Positions 53,193 to 63,117 of a stretch of DNA of 64,000 nucleotides are shown in pieces. Below the pieces are notes generated by a model. The model did no database searches. It was not told where the DNA came from and was given only the letters and a program-made list of their open reading frames with translations. The stretch is from Guillardia theta CCMP2712 (taxonomy: Eukaryota; Cryptophyceae; Pyrenomonadales; Geminigeraceae). Numbering within the stretch: the first letter of the stretch is position 1; each line of letters starts with the position of its first letter. The stretch lies in NCBI RefSeq assembly GCF_000315625.1, contig NW_005434672.1:713374-777373 (forward strand), given 5' to 3'. Made by a program: the position numbers and the translations under genes.

Positions 53193-56170
53193 TCAGTTTG
53201 CGCGAGATGTCAGGCTAGCATCCTTGTTGGTCACCCCGAGGACAGTCTGATACTGCGCCCCGTCCTTGGCGATGGCATACGCCTTCTCTACCTGTCTCAG
53301 TCAGTCAGATCCGAGGGAGCCGCAGGTGACCCTTCAACGTCAGATGGCCATAACAAACCTGTTCGTCGTCAGCCAGCGAGAGAGAGAGGATGTAGCTCTC
53401 AGGAACGTAGTGCTGCCGGATGGCTATCTCCAGCCTCTTCATGATGTCCTTGCGGTTCTTGTCGAACTCGCCCATGAGCAGAGACGACAGGTGCTTCTGC
53501 AGCGACTGCACATCGTTCTTTGCCTCTCCGTAACCAGCCTGATCGAGCGCCTCCTGCTCGCCGAAAGAGACGGTCACAAGGCAGACCGAAGAAAGGAATG
53601 CGCTGAGTCGTACCTGCATCAGCTCCAGGCTCTTGTCAAAGGGGCCCTCGAATTCACTCTCCTCCTTCTCGACATATCGCTGGAACTCCTTGTAGACTTC
53701 ATCCGTAACGACTGGCAACGGGCCTTTCGCTAGCGCCTCCCCGTCATCGACATGCTTCTGCGGGTAAGGCGGGTCAGCCACTGGAGCCTGTCAACCCTGA
53801 GCTCACTTTCTGCCATTCTGTAGCAAACTTAAAGAACGTGTCTCGCTTCTCCAGCTCCTTCTCGAGCTGTCCGGGTTGAGCTGGTTGCATCTGACAGACC
53901 AGTCAGGAATTCCCGTAAACCTCAACTAGTCAGCACTCACCGCAATGTCCGGCTCGATCCCGCCAGCGTCCCGCACGGGCCTCCCATTGTCAGTGTAGAA
54001 AACCTTGAACAGATGTCATGCAAGGGAAGACCCTGTGCCTGCCTCACTTTTCTCTCGGCGATTGCTGTGGCCTCAGTGCCAACAAAACCATTCTTGGCTT
54101 CCTTGTAGGTTTTGCTCTGAATGCACCTGTTCTCAAGGTTCGAACACTCGATTCTTCTCAAGCAAATAGCTCAACCTTCCAGAAGGCGTGTAGTACTTGC
54201 CAACGGTGAACTTGATCTGTGGAAGACATTCAATCCATCCCTCTGATCCCTCACCCCTCTCCCCTTCCTCCTTACCTGCGTTCCTCCCTTCCCGATCTTT
54301 TGAAGCTGCTGAACCAAACCCTACGCACGTCGTGTGAGTCGATGAAAACGTACAGGAGAAGACTTTGGGTCAGGAGAGAGGCATCGCACCTTTCCGTATG
54401 TAGTTTCACCTATGATCACCGCGCGATCATGATCCTGACTCCAGCTGTCACTCCTCCTCACCGTGGACAGCGAACTACACACCTGCAGGGCTCCAGCAAC
54501 GATCTCCGAAGCGCTGGCTGTGTTCTGCTGGACATGTGAGGCGGGAGCAGGAAATCCCTTCTTCATCCAAATGACCTTGTTCACCAGGACCACCAGTCTT
54601 GTGCTTGGGTCTAGCAGAGGAGGATGGAAAGCAACACGACTGTTTCCTGCTGGGATCAGGATTGGCATCGCCTGTACACATCCTCTCAGTGGGCGCTCCT
54701 CTCCGCCGACAGCTGACCTTGTAGACAGTCTCGAACGATGAAGTTTTGCTCTTCTGCCCCGACTTTGTCAGCAGGCTCTTGTCCACCTTGTTCTCATCCT
54801 GCGACAGCTCGCTCTTGGCAGTGTCGCTCGCGATGTTCGACTCTATCAGCCGTCCTCGGGTGGTCACGATGTCCTTCCCTTCGCCGATGAAGAGATCGGA
54901 AACCTTGCACCCCCGTCAGACGATCCACCAGAACCATCTCGAGACACCTTGATAGCCGACGTTAGCAGCCCTCCGGGATTGTTGCGAAGATCCAAGATCA
55001 GGCCGTTGAGGGGGCTCTTTGACTGAAGCTGCGAAATCTACAAGGCCAGATCAGTTTACCCGACGCCTAGCAGGCAGGCAAGTGAGATCATACCACGTAT
55101 GCGAGCTCTGCAGCTGCTGATGAGCTGAAGCCTTGCAGTTTGACATACCTGCAAAAACCCGTCAATCATTTCTGAGAGCACTCCCGCAACACACCCAATC
55201 TTCTCGGCTTCATCTCCGATCATCATGCCGAGGGGAACGTCACGAAGGAGGACAATCTGGTCACCATGTCAGTCAGGCAAGCAAGGGATCAGCAAAACAC
55301 CAGACCCTTCGCTTCAACTCCTGCTCTTGGACCTCCGCGATGCCAGGACGGGAATAGCGAATTTTGACGCTAGTGCCCGGATCCCCCTTGAGCAATTCGC
55401 TCACTTTGTCCACAGGAAGGTCTTTGACGTCCTTGCCATTCACGCTCAACAGTACATCTCCGGCCCTCAGCCCAGCATCGAACGCGTAGCCCTCGAATGC
55501 CCCCATAATGTTGATGTAAGGGAGTTCTTCACCCTGATGGGGAGTCAGATAAGACCACAAGCTTCACATTCACCTTGGAGTTCTTGGGCTTTGCGATGAC
55601 CAGACCCACCCCGCCATAGTTGCCAAAGGTCTGCACTTTCATCTGCTGAGCTGCTTGCACGTTCTCGAACTCCGTGTAAGGGTCTAGAGAGGACAGCATC
55701 GCGTTGAAACCAGTCTCGGTCAGCTTGTCAAGGTCGACAGGTTCAACATAGAGGTTTTGAATGTCTTTCAGGATCTCTGCAAATAGCTCTACCTTCTCCT
55801 CGATCTTGGAGTTCTTCTCTTCGGCTGCCACATTGTTGGCCTGCACAGGAGCGACCTTGGTCTGAGGGGGTGCAGCTTTTGCTTCAAGGTGGGATTGACC
55901 GAAAACCAGAGAAATCGCAATGAAGGCAGACAGAGCTTGGTTCCAGACCGTCTTTGAAATGTCATTCCTATCCTTGCTCTGAAGGTTCATGTTGACAACC
56001 ATCGGAACTGTTCCCTTCCTGACTCCTAATGTGTACCTTTGGTGTTGGTGGAGGCATGATGATGTAGGCCGTAAATGAAGTGAGTGATATGAGGCAATGG
56101 GCTGGAATCCCACCACTCCAGTCAGACTGAGGGACAAGGTGAAGAGAAGGAAGGTGCTTGAATGGCTCAT
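53193..56170 (-). CDS. C-terminal processing peptidase CtpA (S41), thylakoid lumen
   Basis: About 17 short exons; the first is 55574-56170, the second starts at 55533, the last ends with stop at 53193. CtpA removes the C-terminal extension of photosystem II D1. Order: MSHSSTFLLFTLSLSLTGVV signal peptide ending at GFQP; basic transit region; a second hydrophobic stretch (SAFIAISLVFG, then EAKAAP), a thylakoid-transfer signal; S41 N-region (DIQNLYVEPVDLDKLTETGF, LDPYTEFE); PDZ (GLRAGDVLLSVNGKDVKDLP); catalytic core YVKLQGFSSSAAAELA, GLILDLRNNPGGLL, nucleophile Ser in TASASEIVAGAL and Lys in GETTYGKG; KYYTPSGR; IEPDIA. The last four exons (about 170 residues, partly coiled coil) go beyond the usual CtpA length. 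Confidence 0.9.
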
Positions 56171-56425
56171 CGAAGACGCTAGACTGTAGGACGCTACAAA
56201 AGTTGACTCGGTAGCTGAGCCAGAAATCGCTCAGCGAAGAGATGCAGAGCAAAAGGAAGAGAGCGAGAGAGCTTCAAGAGGAGAACGCGGGATAAGGATC
56301 TTCTTGGGGTGAGCTGATGCGCTAGGGTTGCGGCGGCACCACAGTCCCTGCCCTGCCTTGCTCTTCCTTCCTGACCAGCGAAGACGCCTTATGTCTCGGG
56401 TCTGCAACAAGGTGCCCGCAGACTA
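56171..56425. other. 5' flank of CtpA up to the TIR element
   Basis: Upstream region of the CtpA gene. No gene or defined promoter element is recognised. The TA target duplication of the next element is at 56424-56425. Confidence 0.5.
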
Positions 56426-57687
56426 GGTGTGTCCGGTACGCTACTATCTGTACGTTGTTACTGTAGGTTAAATTCGCGTACAGTAGGAATTTCAAAAAGT
56501 GATTCGGTACGAGCTGTACTATCCGAAAGAACGAATTTCAATTTGTTTCAAAGTTTTCAAATTTTTGATCGAACATACAAAATGATGAGGACCCACTTGC
56601 CATGCTGCGGGACGGCCAAGTTGATGATGGAAGCTACAGCGGTTCCGCCGACGTTGCTGGTGAAGATAGATAGGTGATGTCAGATACATGTTATCATCCA
56701 TTCAGAATCAGGTCCATTTTCTGCAGCATGGATGAAAGCCGCGCATTCACGAGTGCGTAACGAAAAGAATCCAGGTTAAACATGCAACGAGGTTCATGCT
56801 GCATACTACAGGCAAAGGCTTCTTATCGTTTCAACTTTGAAGCACAGGCAAGTCAAAAAGACTGTATGCATCCGATGTGAAGGCTTGTTATTGTCGCGGT
56901 ACTGGGCAATTCGCAGCATGCGGCAAGCAAACCTGAATCATGCTCGCACAGAAATCTATATCATGAAGCGACGCTTTGAATGCCGGGCGAGATCCACTCG
57001 CTGTAGATGAATGGAAGCAAGCAAAGACAATCAATGAACACCTCGATGCAATCCGTACTGCAGAGTCAGACATTGGCGGGGATAGGAAAAGTATATTGAA
57101 CAAGCACATTGAAGGTGGGAATACCTTGATTGAATTAGAGAAGTTTTATATCAAGATTCAGCTGCTCTACTAGAAACTCTTTATCAGTAAACTCTTACAG
57201 CTCGGTTTGGAATTTCATCCACTTGCCTTATGACATGGCTTCTGTTGATAGCCTGGTGGAAACTTACGAATGTGTCTTGATCTAAAAATGGTTTGCACCG
57301 CCTTGAATGATCGAGGTTTGAGAAAAGAACGATGGTTGGTTGACGATTAATGAACGAATGAACGATGTATTCATCAGAGAACATTCATCTAACCATCAAC
57401 TTGATCAGGATCGCGGTAAATCGCGGTCGGAAGCGAAGGGCTGATGAGCGGGAAGGATGGGAGAGGGGGCAGGGCGGTGGGCAGGGGGGGGCGGTTTAAA
57501 AACTTGACTTTTAAATTTGACGAACCTACAGTAAGTACTAAACGTTCTTATTTTGCTCGGATTTGAGAAATAGCGATTATCGTACTATCTGTACGTTCAT
57601 CGTTAAAAACGGTTGTAGTGAAATTTAACGGACTGTCCGTAACATTTGTACCAGGGAACGTACAGATAGTTGCGTACCGGACACACC
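56426..57687. mobile_element. 1.26-kb DNA transposon-like element with 31-bp terminal inverted repeats
   Basis: The first 31 bp (56426-56456, starting GGTGTGTCCGGTACGC) and the reverse complement of the last 31 bp (57657-57687) match at 30 of 31 positions. A TA dinucleotide directly flanks both ends (56424-56425 and 57688-57689), the target-site duplication of Tc1/mariner-type elements. A further ACTATCTGTACGTT copy occurs inside the right end near 57582-57596. Internal ORFs are all under 85 codons and none looks like a DDE transposase, so this is a non-autonomous copy or a transposase too degraded to see. The inside is less GC-rich than the flanks. Confidence 0.85.
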
Positions 57688-58360
57688 TACTATGGTAGAC
57701 CAGAGAAATTCCGCCGGAACTTCCCGGAGCAGTCCCGGCCCGGACTGAGTTCAAGTTCCGGGACTCCGATGAACAGCACAGGCAGCAGCTGGCGGGCGGG
57801 GCCCGGCTGCACTGACCCCCAGTCCTTCTCCTGCAGTGCGGCCCGCGGGGCTGCCTTGCCGCAGTGCCACCTGTCGCACGGTTTTCCAGCCCCGGTTTGC
57901 CACACCCCCGGGCTCTCGGGAGTCTGACACGTGACAACTTGGCAAGCCTGTCACCGGGGCCGAGTCAATCTCCGAAGTTCTACCGTACTCTACTGCTACA
58001 GTTCAAGAAGATAAAAACACAAACTTTCTCGGTGATCCGTGGATCATGTCAGCCGAGAATGACGAGAGAAGGAGGATAAGATAAGAGAGTCTGAGGACTC
58101 GGAGAGAACTTCTGAGATAACGAACAAGAGAAGGATTCCGTCACTCTTTGCCCCTCAGGGGCCTTGTGATGCGTGGGTCCCGTCATATCTACGAAGAAAG
58201 GGCCAGCCCTAGAATGAAACATCTTGTACGATTCATCTCACAGAGTCAACGGTCTCGTACTAATGTCAGTGCTTTCAGAACTCACCAAACACCGTGACTG
58301 AAGCAAGCAGATCAGCCTCACGAAGGGTCAAATGTAACGTTCTGTAACGGTAAGGGAAAA
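57688..58360. other. Intergenic GC-rich patch and 5' flank
   Basis: 57705-57985 is a GC-rich patch with GAGTTCAAGTTCCGGGACTCCG, GTGCGGCCCGCGGGG and CAACTTGGCAAGCC words, abutting the TIR element. 57990-58360 is ordinary sequence leading to the next gene. Overlapping short ORFs in the patch are not genes. Confidence 0.55.
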
Positions 58361-59935
58361 ATGGTGCGGCGACAACAGACTGGATGGTAAGGCACAAGAG
58401 TCGCAAGAGGAGGATGGGAGGGTGGCAGAGAAGGAGGAGAAGACCAGGGGTGAGAATGAGGATGAATCATACTCACTTGGTACCGTTCCAGGGCCTTGTT
58501 TGCCGCTTCCGTTGTTCTGGGAACCCTTGCCATGTCCTTGGTGGCCGTACGAATGATGTCGAACCGAGCCGCCGCTCTTGAAAGTTGGCATACGCTGACG
58601 CCATCGAATGTGCGAACTGAGCGTGCCAAGTTTGCTTTCGATCGTGAGAAGGATCATCTGGTGAGGTAGCATGTTGGCCAACTCAAGAAAACTCAAAGTT
58701 GGTTTTCAGGACCACAGTGGCCGACACCGTCTGAAACATTTCTTTGGATTGCAGCACTTCCCAGGTATGATTGATTCGAGATGATTCGGGACGAAAGGTC
58801 ATTTTTGTTCTTGCAAAGGACATGCACTTGCCAAGCAACCCAGGAGCTCGGTTCTGCGGGACAAGAATGACGAAGCTGGGGCGAGCAAGCTTACAGATGC
58901 AGCGTACATGCAGAAATTGGCGCAAGAGCGCAATTTCCGCATGAAGAATGGTTACTTCGATTCAAATAGGTATGCATACGAATCCGAGAATCTGATATCT
59001 GACAAAATCTTGCAGTTATGCAGAAACCCTTATGACGAATGCGAAGTCTGAACAGGCGGCATACATGAAAAATTGGCACAAAAAGAACAGGATTGCGGCC
59101 AAGGCTGCAGTGAAAGTATGTTGGCTCTCCAATTGATTTTCGATAAATTCACAGCTATGGGCAGGATGCCTCAGTCCTCTACAAGAAATGGATGTTGATT
59201 GATCCTTACACCGGAAGGTCTGTTCGGCCATAATGTGGTTTCAGGTGGTAAATAGTTTTTCAGATCTAAATCCAACATGGTAGTGCCACAAGAAAAGGTA
59301 GCAATTTTAAGATCTGATATTGCATTCCACCTCGTTGAATGATTGATTTCAGGCTGCAACGCAGGGAATGAGAAAACAACAACTTTTGGAAGTCACGGCC
59401 GACAACGATGTGAAATACAATGTGCGTAGATTGAATCTTGAGCTTCACTCCCACAGAATTCGTCCTTGTCTTCTTACCGGTGATGATCCCACGTCCTGGT
59501 CTGACCCGTTCGCAGCTGCCTTGGTGGTGTGTTGTCGAGCACCCTGAAGTCAATGGGGCTGGGAAGGTCTGTTTCTTCTCATGTCGTCTCCTGCAGGAAT
59601 ACGTCCTTGGTTACCCGGTGTCTGAGTCTATTGTTGTTCAGGGTTGGGATGGAGCGGTAACACCGGCGGGGAAGACTGGACCAGGTACGTAGCAACTTCC
59701 GAAGCCATGTTCAAATTCAAATTCCCCCGTGATGACTGCTTCAGGCGTCGATTGCTCTTTCCCTGGCACTGGCAACGCTGCAGCATACCGAATGCAGACC
59801 AAGGGGACCACTGAGCAGGTTGAAAGTGCTACCGTGACCACACCCAGCGACTCTCTCATTGTCGCAGCAGTTGTCTCAGATTCCGTCTCGTCGCACCCAG
59901 TTGTTGGAGTGGAGGCATACGATGAATGCTCGTGA
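58361..59935 (+). CDS. Unknown multi-exon protein with N-terminal membrane anchor
   Basis: Proposed exons: 58361-58386, 58492-58660, 58710-58764, 58819-58969, 59016-59115, 59165-59217, 59264-59297, 59353-59421, 59516-59566, 59597-59684, 59745-59935; about 328 aa. All phases close, which supports the model. The start ATG splices into a hydrophobic helix (ALFAASVVLGTLAMSLVAV), so it is a signal anchor or signal peptide. Then come charged, aromatic segments (YMQKLAQERNFRMKNGYFDS, SEQAAYMKNWHKKNRIAAKA, SVLYKKWMLIDPYTGR) and a C-terminal folded-looking part (EYVLGYPVSESIVVQGWDGA, VVGVEAYDECS). I know no family that fits. The 30-nt gap 59567-59596 has no stop and might be retained. Confidence 0.6.
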
Positions 59936-60300
59936 GTTAGCTCGCCCGCCTTGCCGCTCCGCTGTCTCTGACATAGTTGGTAGGTAACTACATGAACCGA
60001 CCGGGCTCAGCCACTTCGGTGACTAACTCCGATGGCCCGGGTAAAGTCAGCACATCTCGTGAACTTGTTTGTCTGATCAACGAGCAGAGTATAACGTGAT
60101 GGCGGATAACTTTCAGTTCCCCGATTATTAGAGCTTCTTCGCGAAGATTCTTTGGCTCTAAGATGACTCCTTGCATGTTATTTGCGGTCATTTAGAGTTG
60201 TGAGGGGTTTTCGAAATTTGAAGCATGGATACAAGTCACAATCAGCTGGCTTAAGCTACGGATGTAAATTATAAACAGAACATTCTACCTACTCCTTGCT
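59936..60300. other. Convergent intergenic spacer
   Basis: 3' ends of the unknown gene (+) and the small secreted protein gene (-). No feature recognised. Confidence 0.5.
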
Positions 60301-60891
60301 TCACTTTGCGCCTTCCTGCATTGCAATCGTCTGTCGTTTCCCTTCCACCGCTGAAAGTATCGCCTGCACCCGTGGAGTCAGAAAAATCATGTCTTGCTGA
60401 AAGTCTTTACACACCTCTTGCTGATCCGGAGTCATGGTCTCCAGCTGTTGTTGTCTTTCTTCTTCTGAGAGGGCAAGCCAGGTCCTGCACAGCACTCTGA
60501 TTCAGTCCAAGTCTGACACCTCCCTAGGTCCTTACTTCACGGACTCCTCGGACACGGTCAGTTGAGGTTTCCCAGCAAGAAATGCTTCTGTGGCAGCTCT
60601 TTCCTGGGGAGACATAGCCTCTAGGATTTGGTCCTGCTGTTCTTTGCTCAAGCTCTTCCAATACTCCATCTGCTCCTTTGCGAAATCTTCTGCATTTCCA
60701 CCCTGCTCGGCCGCTTGTTGCACAGTAGCATCCTCAGCCCCTGCCTGCCCGCCTCTCAGTCGTGCGACGTCAGGACTTCCATGCATCTTGGCGCTAGAGG
60801 GACAAGCTTGAGGAGAGCAGGAGCAGGAGCAGGATGAAACCACCAGAGCAAAGACGCACAGCAGCAGCGATGCCCTCCCTTGCCCCACCAT
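60301..60891 (-). CDS. Small secreted protein with two W-x-x-LS-x-EEQ repeats
   Basis: Two exons, 60536-60891 and 60301-60496 (39-nt GT-AG intron, split Lys codon), 183 aa. The ATG at 60891 gives MVGQGRASLLLCVFALVVSS, a signal peptide with a Cys-rich end; the in-frame GTG just upstream is not used. The mature part contains two related helical units, WKSLSKEQQDQILEAMSPQE and WLALSEEERQQQLETMTPDQ, each followed by a similar linker and spaced by one intron. The pattern resembles helical repeats described in bacterial DUF3106-type proteins, but that link is weak. Acidic, Gln-rich, no Cys pairs after the signal. Function unknown. Confidence 0.7.
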
Positions 60892-61184
60892 GCCTTCGGG
60901 CGTCACAAATAATCTTCAGTCAACTCCCCGACAACTCTCTCTCAGTCAAAGGTGCCAGCTGCCGCAGTGCCGTGCGGCAACTCAGTGCGGGCCGCCGAGC
61001 GCCCGGTTCCCCGGGCCTGCCAGACTCCAAACGGCGTTGAACCGTTCGAGGCCGGAAACCGCCGTGGCACTGCACTGCACTGCTCGGGGGCTCTGTCCGG
61101 CGACTCCGGAGGGACAGTTGACCACACTGTTTTATTGGACAGAGAGAGTTGCCATCATGTTCGACAAACTAGGTCCTCACTGAA
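60892..61184. other. Intergenic GC-rich patch
   Basis: 60950-61115 is GC-rich with repeated GCAGTGCCGTGCGGCAACTCAGTG, GCACTGCACTGCACTGC and CGGCGACTCCGGAGGG words. It lies between the 5' end of the secreted protein gene and the 3' end of the aminopeptidase. Confidence 0.6.
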
Positions 61185-62842
61185 CTAATTCATGATGTCA
61201 AAGCACTTGAGCAGGACACTTACGCCCCATCCAGTAGCTCGTTGGTTCTCTTCCACTTGTTTCGCCATATCGATATGCTAGCACCCAAGGAGTTAGTCGT
61301 TTTACACTCATGCTCCCGGCGACAACAACTTACAATCCATACGCCCTTGTAGCTCTCAGGCAGATGAGCTTCAATGAAATGCCCTGCACAAGACGACAAG
61401 GCATTGCTGCGGTCATCGGCGCTATTCTTCATGTCTGCAACCTAAAAGCAGAATGAGACTCTGGGGAAGAATGCTTGGAGGCTCTCTGAGAAAAGATGCA
61501 CCTCTGAGCGGAAAGCTTGCTCCATGAAGAACTCGGGACAATAAACCACAGGATAGACCAAATCTCCGGTCACGATGCCAGCTTCGACAATCTTCTTCTC
61601 TGACTCTGTGTTGTTGCATAGCACTGCAGCATGCTACCAAGCAAGGGATGAGTCAAAGTTGCTGTGATCACTGTAAAGTTGTACCTTCTTGCCGGTTGCG
61701 ATGCACTGAGCTCCTGTCAAGGTTGCCATGTCTAGAATCACGTCTGGGTTGAACGTGGACGCAGCGTAGTTGACTCCGTCGGCAAGAACCAGCCTTCCTT
61801 CGGCATCAGTGTTGTTCACCTCAACGGTTTTGCCAGACAGCATTGTAATGATGTCATCAGGACGCATGGAGACGGAGTCAACTGAGTTTTCAGCCAGGCA
61901 TAACAAAGCGACGAGCTTGAACTTACATCCAATCTGAGTAGCAGCCGAGAAGGACGCCAAGACAGCCGCTGACCCCCCCATGTCTCTCTTCATGGACGGC
62001 ATGTCTGACTTTCCCTTGATGCTCAGCCCTCCAGTGTCGTACACAATGCCCTTTCCAACCCAGCAAACAGTCTGAGCATCCTTTGGCATGTCACTGGGAG
62101 TGTAGGTCAGGACAACCAGGGCTGGTCCATGCTCAGCTGCCTTGCCCACGTTCCACAGGCCCCCGAACCCCTTCTCCTGCAGTTCCCTGTCGCGAATGAC
62201 CTCCATCGAAACCTTTCCTGTCTTGCAGTCAAGCTGAGCCACTTGCTTCGCTTCATCTATCATCGCATCTGTGTGCATGTAGTTTGTTGGAGTGTCCACC
62301 AGCCGGGCAGCCAAGCGAATAGCCCTTGCCATTTCATTTAGTTGACGTACAGTTTCTTCCGACGCGACCTCAAAATTTTGGCCCTTGTGAACGAGGACGA
62401 GGACTTGCAAGTCAGGCTTCTTTCGCTGACTGGACTTCATATCAAACAACGGTGGGCATGAACGGGTCACAGCCGCCGAGAGAGCCACGACATGCTCTGC
62501 AGGGCATGCAACCACAACCGTCGTGTCTTTGCGGGCCAGCAGTGGCTTCAGGAGAGCAGGAACCTTGTCAGGACGAGCAGGACAGTTGCATCGAGTGTGC
62601 TTGGTCGGGAGGCTGATGACTGTCAGCTTCTTACCGAGCAACGGGAGAACTTCGCCAGCATCCGACGCATCCAATCCCTTGACGGCATTGGCGAAGGATG
62701 CCTCATCGATCTCAGAGGCAGGAGACACTGCCGACTGAGCTGCCTGGAAGAGAGAAGGAGCCTGGAGGGTTGGAGGAGCGCCGATAACGACGCATGCGCG
62801 CTCTTCGAGGCTCCCGCCGCCTGCCGCCGCTCGAACAAACAT
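61185..62842 (-). CDS. Leucyl aminopeptidase, M17 family (NPEPL1-like)
   Basis: Four exons (61685-62842, 61502-61633, 61334-61441, 61185-61277), 496 aa, introns 51-60 nt. The catalytic domain has both M17 hallmarks: VGKGIVYDTGGLSIKGKSDM with the metal-binding Lys/Asp, and the signature NTDAEGRLVLADGV. The rest (ARLVDTPTNYMHTDAMIDEA, MKRDMGGSAAVLA, ILDMATLTGAQ, ADMKNSADDRSNALSSCAGH, HIDMAKQVEENQRATGWGVS) agrees with NPEPL1, a two-zinc cytosolic aminopeptidase. The start at 62842 (MFVRAAAGGGSLEER) is the best; an upstream in-frame ATG at 62884 is possible. No clear presequence, so a cytosolic role in peptide turnover is likely. Confidence 0.93.
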
Positions 62843-63117
62843 GGTGGGGTGAGAGTCGGACAGCCTACAGGGCGAGCTTTTCACTCAACTTCTTTTTGTA
62901 CCGGCGCGGCGTACCGTTGCAACGGAAAGTATCGGGATCGTAACCGTCAGTCGATGCGCCCTGAATGGCTCGAGAAGAGGAACGAGAAGGAGGAGAGGGA
63001 CGTAGGCGATGAAGCGATGACGGAGAGCGCAGAGGGACTCCTGCTCTGCGACTGAATCTCAGAGGGCTGAGCGATCCTCCGCCCTCCCCTCCCGGTGAGG
63101 GCACTGGCCCCAGCAAC

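Noticed and set aside
52942-53250. 102-codon ORF in the GC patch upstream of DMC1
   Set aside because: Ala/Pro/Arg-rich translation of GC-rich DNA that overlaps the 3' end of the CtpA gene on the other strand.
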